From contig NZ_CP120737.1 in the NCBI RefSeq assembly GCF_029581195.1, positions 4,937,001-5,001,000 of the forward strand: 64,000 bases of DNA, written 5' to 3'. The notes beneath the pieces were generated by a model. The model ran no database searches. It saw only the letters and a program-made list of their open reading frames with translations, and had not been told where the DNA came from. Shown here one piece after another: positions 58,246 through 64,000 of the stretch. Origin of the DNA: Solwaraspora sp. WMMD791. GTDB lineage: Bacteria > Actinomycetota > Actinomycetes > Mycobacteriales > Micromonosporaceae. A program made the position numbers and the translations under genes. The first letter of the stretch is position 1. The number at the start of each line of letters is the position of its first letter.

Positions 58246-60831
58246 ATGGTACGACTCAGAGGCCGCCGGGCGGGTGCCGACTCGGACGTCGTCCGGGTGG
58301 CACCTGGCGAACGGGGTACCGCACAGAGCATCGCGGCCGGCTTGCGGGCAGCCTCGGCCGGGCAGACCGTGCTGGTGGCACCCGGCCGGTACGACGAGGA
58401 ACTGCTCATCGACACCGCAGTGCGGGTCCGGGCCGAGCGAGGACCGGGCACGGTGTCCTTGGTGCCGCGGACCCCGGTGCGGATCGCCGCTGAGGTGACG
58501 CTGACCGACCTGATGCTGGCCGGTGCCGACTCCGGTGAACCGCTGCTCCGGGTCGAGGACGGCAGCGCCGAATTCGTCGGCTGCGACCTGCGTGGCGGCA
58601 GGATCGAAGTCAGCGGGCAGGCCCGCTCGGTGCTGCGCGACTGCCGGCTGACCGGTGCCCGGCTGGCCGGCCTCTACGCCACCGGCGGCGCGATGGTCCT
58701 GCTCGAACGCTGCGTCATCACCGATGTCGACGGCATCGGCGTGGTGGCCGGCGAGTCGGCGCAGGCCACTCTGCGCGACACCTGGATCGACTCGGTCACC
58801 GGATCCGGCGTACGGGCACGTGGCACCGCCCGGATCGAGCTGGCCCGCTGTACGGTCGTCGCAGCTGGACGCAACGGTGTACGGGTCGAAGAGTCGGCGA
58901 CGGTCATCGGGCTGGACGTCACCGTGAGCCGCAGCGGCGGAGACTCGGTGTTCGCCGTCGGGGCGGCGCGGATGGAACTGACCGGGTGCCGGCTGATCGA
59001 TCCGGCCGCCGCAGGCGTGGTCGCCGCCGACCGGTCGCAGCTGGTCCTGACCCGTTGCGACGTGGACCGGGCAGGCGCGACCGGCGTGGTGTGCCGGGAC
59101 GAGGCCGAGGTCGGCATCTCCGCCGGATCGGTGCGCGGCTGTGCCGGCAACGGGATCTTCGTCACCGATCGCGGTGCGGTGACCCTCACCGACACCGTCC
59201 TGGCTGATTCGACGTACAGCGTGCTGCACGTCGGCGGCACCGGCCGGCTGATCGCTACCGGGGCCCTGGTGGGGCCGTCGGCGGAGCACGGGCTGCACGC
59301 CATCGGGGCAAGTAGCGTCGAGCTGACCGGCGGCTGGGTGCGCGGCTGCGGGCTCGCCGGTGTGAGTACTGCCGACAGCGCCGGGGTGACGGCCACGAGC
59401 ACCGTGCTGGCCGCCAACCGCAACGGGGTGGTCGTCGGTTCGGACCGGCCGGTGCGACTGACCGGATGCGTGGTCGACGCCAGCGGCCGGGCCGGCGTTC
59501 AGGTCGGCGCCGGTGCCACGGTGGAGCTGACCGACTGCCGTATCGACCGGGCCGGCACCGCCGGGATCGTCTTCGAGCAGGACAGCAGGGGCACCGTGGA
59601 GCGGTGCGCGGTGCGCGACGCCGAGGGCTCCGGCATCGTGGTGTGGACGGGTGCCAGCCCGCAGGTAACGGCCACGTCGTGCGCGGCGGGCGCGAAGAAC
59701 GCGCTCTTCGTCGCCGAGGGCGGTGGCGGCCGGTACGTCGACTGCGTCTTCACCGACAGCGCGTATCCGGCGATCCACGTCGGTGCCGGGGCGACACCGG
59801 CAATCGTGCGCGCCCGGATCCGCGACACCGAACTCGACGTCGATGTGGACCCGCAGGCCAAGCCGGTCTTCGAGGAGATCCGGCTGACTGAGGTGGCCAG
59901 GTCGTTGTTGCCGCCGGCTGCGCTCGCCGCCGGCGGCGGACCCGGTGTCCCGGCGATGGCCGGCGCTTCCGTGGCCGACGAAGCCCCGATCGAGGAGGCT
60001 CGACCTACCGAGGCGGACCTGCCGGATCTGCTTGCCGAGTTGGACGCGCTGGTCGGCCTGGAGCGGGTCAAACAGGATGTGCAGGCTCAGATCAAACTCA
60101 TGCAGACGGTACGCCGTCGCCGAGAGGCCGGGTTGGCGGCGCCGCCACTGAGCCGACACCTGGTCTTTGCCGGCAACCCCGGTACCGGCAAGACCACGGT
60201 GGCCCGCCTCTACGGCCGGCTGCTCGCCGCGCTGGGCATGCTGGAACGCGGCCATCTCGTCGAGGCCGATCGGACCATGATGGTTGGCGAGTACGTCGGG
60301 CACACCGGACCGCGTACCCAGGCCGTCTTCCGCCGGGCACTCGGCGGCGTGCTTTTCATCGACGAGGCCTACTCGCTGGTTCCGCCCGGGCACAGCAACG
60401 ACTTCGGGCAGGAGGCCATCGCGACCCTGGTCAAGCTGATGGAGGACTACCGCGACGAGGTGGTGGTGATCGTGGCCGGTTACCCGCTTGAGATGAGCCG
60501 CTTCGTCGCCTCGAACCCGGGCCTGGCGTCCCGGTTCTCCCGGACGCTGACCTTCGAGGACTACGGGTCCGCCGAGCTGACCGACATCGTAGAGGCCCAG
60601 TGCCGGCAGCACGAGTACCAGCTCGCCGACGACGCACGTGTCGCCGTACACGATCTGTTCGCCGCGACCGCCCACGGTCACGGTTTCGGCAACGGTCGCG
60701 CCGCCCGCCAGGTCTTTCAGCGGATGACCGAACACCAGGCGCAGCGGGTGGCGGATCTCGCCGACCCATCGACCGACGACCTGCTGCGGCTCACCGCGGC
60801 CGACGTGGCCGCCGCCGGTTCGGTTGCCTGA
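58246..60831 (+). CDS. Beta-helix / AAA+ ATPase fusion (EccA-like)
   Basis: This 861-residue protein has an N-terminal parallel beta-helix of about 500 residues (repeated units such as TVSRSGGDSVFAVGAARMEL and TGVVCRDEAEVGISAGSV) and a C-terminal CbbX/EccA-type AAA+ domain (about 595-860). Walker A is GNPGTGKTT, Walker B GVLFIDEAYSL, and LASRFSRTL carries a conserved Arg. The ATPase should be active. EccA proteins act in type VII secretion. ATG 58246 follows a GAGGG-type site, 34 bp after the mycosin-like gene, so one operon is likely. Confidence 0.82.
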   Translation: MVRLRGRRAGADSDVVRVAPGERGTAQSIAAGLRAASAGQTVLVAPGRYDEELLIDTAVRVRAERGPGTVSLVPRTPVRIAAEVTLTDLMLAGADSGEPLLRVEDGSAEFVGCDLRGGRIEVSGQARSVLRDCRLTGARLAGLYATGGAMVLLERCVITDVDGIGVVAGESAQATLRDTWIDSVTGSGVRARGTARIELARCTVVAAGRNGVRVEESATVIGLDVTVSRSGGDSVFAVGAARMELTGCRLIDPAAAGVVAADRSQLVLTRCDVDRAGATGVVCRDEAEVGISAGSVRGCAGNGIFVTDRGAVTLTDTVLADSTYSVLHVGGTGRLIATGALVGPSAEHGLHAIGASSVELTGGWVRGCGLAGVSTADSAGVTATSTVLAANRNGVVVGSDRPVRLTGCVVDASGRAGVQVGAGATVELTDCRIDRAGTAGIVFEQDSRGTVERCAVRDAEGSGIVVWTGASPQVTATSCAAGAKNALFVAEGGGGRYVDCVFTDSAYPAIHVGAGATPAIVRARIRDTELDVDVDPQAKPVFEEIRLTEVARSLLPPAALAAGGGPGVPAMAGASVADEAPIEEARPTEADLPDLLAELDALVGLERVKQDVQAQIKLMQTVRRRREAGLAAPPLSRHLVFAGNPGTGKTTVARLYGRLLAALGMLERGHLVEADRTMMVGEYVGHTGPRTQAVFRRALGGVLFIDEAYSLVPPGHSNDFGQEAIATLVKLMEDYRDEVVVIVAGYPLEMSRFVASNPGLASRFSRTLTFEDYGSAELTDIVEAQCRQHEYQLADDARVAVHDLFAATAHGHGFGNGRAARQVFQRMTEHQAQRVADLADPSTDDLLRLTAADVAAAGSVA

Positions 60832-60862
60832 CCGGTTCGTACGGCCAGAGATGAGGTATCCG

Positions 60863-61423
60863 ATGGAGACCCTCGAGTGCGATCCTCAGCTGAACCAGGC
60901 CGATCTGGTCAGCTGGTACGAGCGGGTGCTGGTGCCGCAGAGCCGGCCCGCGCTGCACCGGTACGCCCGGCGCCTGGTGCCCGGTGACCCGCACCGCGCC
61001 GAGGACCTGGTCCAGGAGACGCTGCTGCGGGCCTGGCGCAACCTGGACTCGGTGGCCAGCTCCCGGTCGCCGCAGGCCTGGCTGTCGCGGGTCGCCCACA
61101 ACCTCAGCATCGACCAGGCCCGACGGGTGGCGGCCCGCCCCACCGAGGTCGCCGAGGATGTCACGGCCATGGTCTGGCAGCCGGCGGAGAGCCTGTACGA
61201 CGCCGCTCTGGACTGGGCCGTGCTGGAGCCGGCGCTGCGTAGCCTCTCGGCGGTGCACCGTGAGGCCCTGCTCCTGGTCTACTACCAGGACCGTACCCAC
61301 CGCGAGGTTGCCACGCTGCTGGGCGTACCCCCAGGGACCGTCAAGTCACGCACCCACAACGCCACCCGGGAACTGCAACGGGCGTTGAGCCGGTACGGCG
61401 TGACCGGCAACGCCGTGTCCTGA
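60863..61423 (+). CDS. ECF-type RNA polymerase sigma factor
   Basis: This 186-residue ECF sigma factor has region 2 (RRLVPGDPHRAEDLVQETLLRAWRNL, RSPQAWLSRVAHNLSIDQAR) and region 4 (LSAVHREALLLVYYQDRTHREVATLLGVPPGTVKSR). ATG 60863 was chosen because GATGAGG lies 6 bp upstream. It has no extended C-terminal domain and no obvious anti-sigma neighbour. It follows the EccA-like gene by 31 bp and could direct expression of the T7SS-like operon. Confidence 0.9.
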   Translation: METLECDPQLNQADLVSWYERVLVPQSRPALHRYARRLVPGDPHRAEDLVQETLLRAWRNLDSVASSRSPQAWLSRVAHNLSIDQARRVAARPTEVAEDVTAMVWQPAESLYDAALDWAVLEPALRSLSAVHREALLLVYYQDRTHREVATLLGVPPGTVKSRTHNATRELQRALSRYGVTGNAVS

Positions 61424-61534
61424 CCCGCAGGTCCGGCGGGCCCACCGCCTGGTCCAGCATGCCGGCGAACCCGGTGCCGGTCCGTTCCCCGATGACCTGG
61501 ACCGGGAGCGCACCTCGTGGAGCGGGGCCACACC

Positions 61535-63985
61535 TCATGCCTGCGGGGCGTCGCGGATCGACGCCATCGGCGTGCCCAGGGTGATCTCCATCGGCGTGTC
61601 CAGGGTGATGCGGTCGGCTCGTCGCCGGTGCAGCGCGGCGAGGCCCTCCGCGAAGCGACCAGCCAGGTCAGGGTCGACCGGCTCGTCGACCACCGGAACG
61701 AGCCGGATCCAGGCCCCCTCGCCGAGGTGTCGGCCCAGCATGCTGCCGAGCTGCGCCAGCAGCGCCGGGCCGGTCGGGACCCGGGCGTGCGCCGGGGAGC
61801 CGGCCGGTGGCAGCGGTAGCAGGTCTGGCCCGGCCCGGTAGACGACGACCAGTTCGTCGGTGGCGGCGGGCAGGACCGGGCTCAGGCCGGCGCCGCCCAT
61901 CGACCAGACACCTGCCGCCCGGTCGATCGGCTGGAGATCACGTAGCCAGATCAACAGCCACATGTCATCCCGTTCGACGAGATCTTCCAGGTCGTCCCTG
62001 TCCAGGCGACCGTTCTGGTTCAGCTCCAGCAGCCGTTGCAGCCGCGTCGGATCGACGTCGCCGTACCAGTCGGAGTTGACGCTCCGTAGCAGTTGTTTCA
62101 GCGCGGTCTCTCCGAGGAGGAACCGGCCGTCGTCGTGGTATGCCGCCAGCACCCGGTACGCCGCCTCCAGACGCTGCGGCGTCAGCTCGAACACCCCGTG
62201 CGCGCGGGCCACCAGGTAGCCGGCGGCAAGCAGGTTGTGCCGGGCGGCCTGCTCGCCCACCTCGGCCATCGCCGGAGCGACCGTCGCGAGCCGCGCAGCC
62301 AGCCCGTCCAGCGCCGTGACCAGGACCGACGGATTCTGCTCGACCGCTGCGGCACCAGCCACGTCCAGCAGCCCGGCAACCAGGTCGTGACCGGTGAAAC
62401 CGAGGTCGGGCCCGCTCGTCTCCGCTGGTACGTAGCCGACCTCGTCCGTTATCGCCGTAGCGCCGAAGGCCGCCACGACGGTCCGACGCTCGACGTCGCT
62501 GACCGGATGCAGCAGGTCGCCGGTGGCCTCCGGCAGTACCACGGGTCGAGGCTCCGGCCGATGCACCCGTACGAATCCCGATTCGGTCGTGGCGCCGACG
62601 TGGCTGGCCAGGGCGCGGCCGATCCACGTCCCGAGCACCCATACCGGCCACGGGGTCTGCTGGGACGGCAGCCCGATCACCACTGGTGGGTCGTCGTCGC
62701 GTACGGCCGGCGACTCGTCCGCCGGCCCGATCCACACCCGTTGGCCGACCGTCTGCACATGCCAACCCGGCATCAGCTGGTACCGGCCCGGGCCGATGCG
62801 GTGCAGAGCGACCATTTCGAAGTCCAGTACGGACTGCTGCTGCGGTTCGGTGTGCACCGTGTAGTAGCGGGCCCCGGGGCCGAGGGAGGGACGGTGATCT
62901 CGACTGCGGGCCACGAAGTGATCCGCCACCGCCCCGGTCGGCTCGACCAGGTCGACGTCGAGCGCGAGCACACTGTCGCCGCCCAACACCCGGGCGAGTT
63001 CCACCGCCCGCAGGGCGCTGACCGGCGCGGCGGTCAGCAGCTCCACCATGGTTCCCGCAGGTAGGTCGTCCCGCAGCCGGCGCAGCACGCGTTCGGCCTG
63101 GGCGGCGTCGGTGACCTGAACCAACAGCAGCATGCCCTCCCGTCGTGGCAGCCGGGACGGCGCCTGCGTCGTCGAGGACGACGGACGGAGGAAGACCCCT
63201 GCGGCCCCGGCCGGCATGTGGGGGTACCTCTCCGGGGTGCCCAGCGGGATGCTGTCGTACCCGTCGGCCGGGGGCAGTTGAGCGGCCGCCGCGCCCCAAC
63301 GGTGCACCGACCCGGCCTCCTGGATCCACAGGCCCAGGAGGAAAGCCTGGGCCTCATGCAACAGGCTCAGGTACAGGGCCCATGCCGTGTGCTCGAGTGT
63401 TCCGACCTGGCTCACCGCACGTTTCACGCGTTCCCGGAGCCGCTCTCCGGCCGCGCTGTCCGCTGCCGCCGCCGACCACCGCCGCATCTGGGCCATCAGA
63501 TCGCTTCGCTGCGCGAGAAGCTGGTAGATCGCGGCCCGGTCGGGGTGATTCAGCCCGTGCCGCGACAGCAGCTCCGCCACCTCCCGCTGCGAAGCGTCGA
63601 GCTGGCTCGCCGGCCCCTCCAGTAGCTCGCGGTGCACCTCCGGATCCTTGATCAGCCCAGCCAGCACTCCCGGGTCGCCGGTCTCGGCTACCCGCCACCG
63701 TGCCACGGTTGCTTCCTGCTTCGAGTGGAACTTCTCGTGGACCAGCACATCCCGCGAACGGTCGGCGTTCAGGTCGTACCGAAGCCGCAACTGCCAGCGC
63801 CAGCGCTCGAAGGAGGCATCGGCGTGATGCCCGGCGGGCATCTGCACCAGCCGTTCGTATCCGCGCGGCCTCGGCGTGTGCAGCAGCCAACTCATCCGGC
63901 GGTCGAGGCGCCGCCAGGCGTCCATCACGCTGCCCATTTCGTTGTCGACAAGTCGTCTGTTGTCCTGCTCCACCAACGTCGGCAC
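61535..63985 (-). CDS. Large unidentified protein, 5' end possibly beyond the window
   Basis: This frame of at least 816 residues starts at a possible GTG 63985, but is open to the window edge, so the N-terminus may extend further. It has no signal or membrane segment. The N-terminal third is helical (ERLRERVKRAVSQVGTLEH), the middle mixed (EGMLLLVQVTDAAQAERVLR), and an EF-hand-like loop ELNQNGRLDRDD lies near residue 675. It is convergent with the sigma factor gene. I recognise no family; a link to the T7SS-like cluster is contextual only. Confidence 0.6.
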   Translation of the reverse strand: MPTLVEQDNRRLVDNEMGSVMDAWRRLDRRMSWLLHTPRPRGYERLVQMPAGHHADASFERWRWQLRLRYDLNADRSRDVLVHEKFHSKQEATVARWRVAETGDPGVLAGLIKDPEVHRELLEGPASQLDASQREVAELLSRHGLNHPDRAAIYQLLAQRSDLMAQMRRWSAAAADSAAGERLRERVKRAVSQVGTLEHTAWALYLSLLHEAQAFLLGLWIQEAGSVHRWGAAAAQLPPADGYDSIPLGTPERYPHMPAGAAGVFLRPSSSTTQAPSRLPRREGMLLLVQVTDAAQAERVLRRLRDDLPAGTMVELLTAAPVSALRAVELARVLGGDSVLALDVDLVEPTGAVADHFVARSRDHRPSLGPGARYYTVHTEPQQQSVLDFEMVALHRIGPGRYQLMPGWHVQTVGQRVWIGPADESPAVRDDDPPVVIGLPSQQTPWPVWVLGTWIGRALASHVGATTESGFVRVHRPEPRPVVLPEATGDLLHPVSDVERRTVVAAFGATAITDEVGYVPAETSGPDLGFTGHDLVAGLLDVAGAAAVEQNPSVLVTALDGLAARLATVAPAMAEVGEQAARHNLLAAGYLVARAHGVFELTPQRLEAAYRVLAAYHDDGRFLLGETALKQLLRSVNSDWYGDVDPTRLQRLLELNQNGRLDRDDLEDLVERDDMWLLIWLRDLQPIDRAAGVWSMGGAGLSPVLPAATDELVVVYRAGPDLLPLPPAGSPAHARVPTGPALLAQLGSMLGRHLGEGAWIRLVPVVDEPVDPDLAGRFAEGLAALHRRRADRITLDTPMEITLGTPMASIRDAPQA

Positions 63986-64000
63986 CTCAGTGACGAGTGC

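Overview
The window is high-GC actinobacterial DNA. Gene content (CBM2-bearing secreted glycosidases, a Rieske QcrA and di-haem QcrC of the actinobacterial type, a mycosin/EccA-like cluster, many GTG starts and 4-bp stop/start overlaps) suggests a filamentous member of the Micromonosporaceae. That placement is inferred from families and was not tested by any search.

Layout. 0-10 kb: a truncated exported protein, an LtrA-family membrane protein, the peroxide-sensing ohrR-ohr pair with a clear operator, a copper module (copZ, copA, csoR) with CsoR-type palindromes, an MltG-like transglycosylase, a NYN RNase-like protein with an OST-HTH region, an amphi-Trp protein and a soluble Ser/Thr kinase. 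10.6-29.7 kb: a plant-polysaccharide region with a GH62 arabinofuranosidase, an SCP2-like protein coupled to a glycogen-debranching-type enzyme, a GH5 cellulase, a LacI regulator, two CE1-like esterases, a Cthe_2159-like carbohydrate-binding protein and a secreted RCC1-repeat protein. Four of these proteins carry CBM2. LysE, MocA-like and FAD monooxygenase/MarR genes are interspersed. A CebR-like palindrome sits upstream of the GH62 gene, with weaker matches at the GH5 and esterase genes.

30-54.7 kb is a mosaic. It holds a PadR-controlled ABC exporter, a FUSC-like gene without a proper start, MerR/SulP, DUF2243-CtaG, an alcohol dehydrogenase, a CDF transporter, a DUF389 protein, two paralogous ferritin-like proteins (one coupled to a hemerythrin gene, one to a smaller ferritin-like gene), a DUF574-type methyltransferase, and a qcrC-qcrA pair without qcrB whose qcrA has a C-terminal frameshift. 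Four decayed copies of a tRNA-Arg(ACG)-like 3' half, and a weaker fifth, all on the minus strand, lie at about 30.0, 36.3, 46.6, 48.6 and 54.65 kb. They look like footprints of repeated integration at one tRNA locus. An IS5-type transposase remnant adjoins the last of them.

54.8-64 kb looks like the edge of a type VII secretion-like locus. A secreted protein with two transglycosylase-like repeats and a ricin-type lectin domain is coupled by GTGA to a mycosin-like protein. Next come a beta-helix/AAA+ (EccA-like) fusion and an ECF sigma factor, with a large unidentified protein convergent to them. The mycosin has lost its catalytic His and Ser, and the transglycosylase repeats lack the catalytic Glu, so the module appears to be built of dead enzymes. 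This is the most unusual system in the window.
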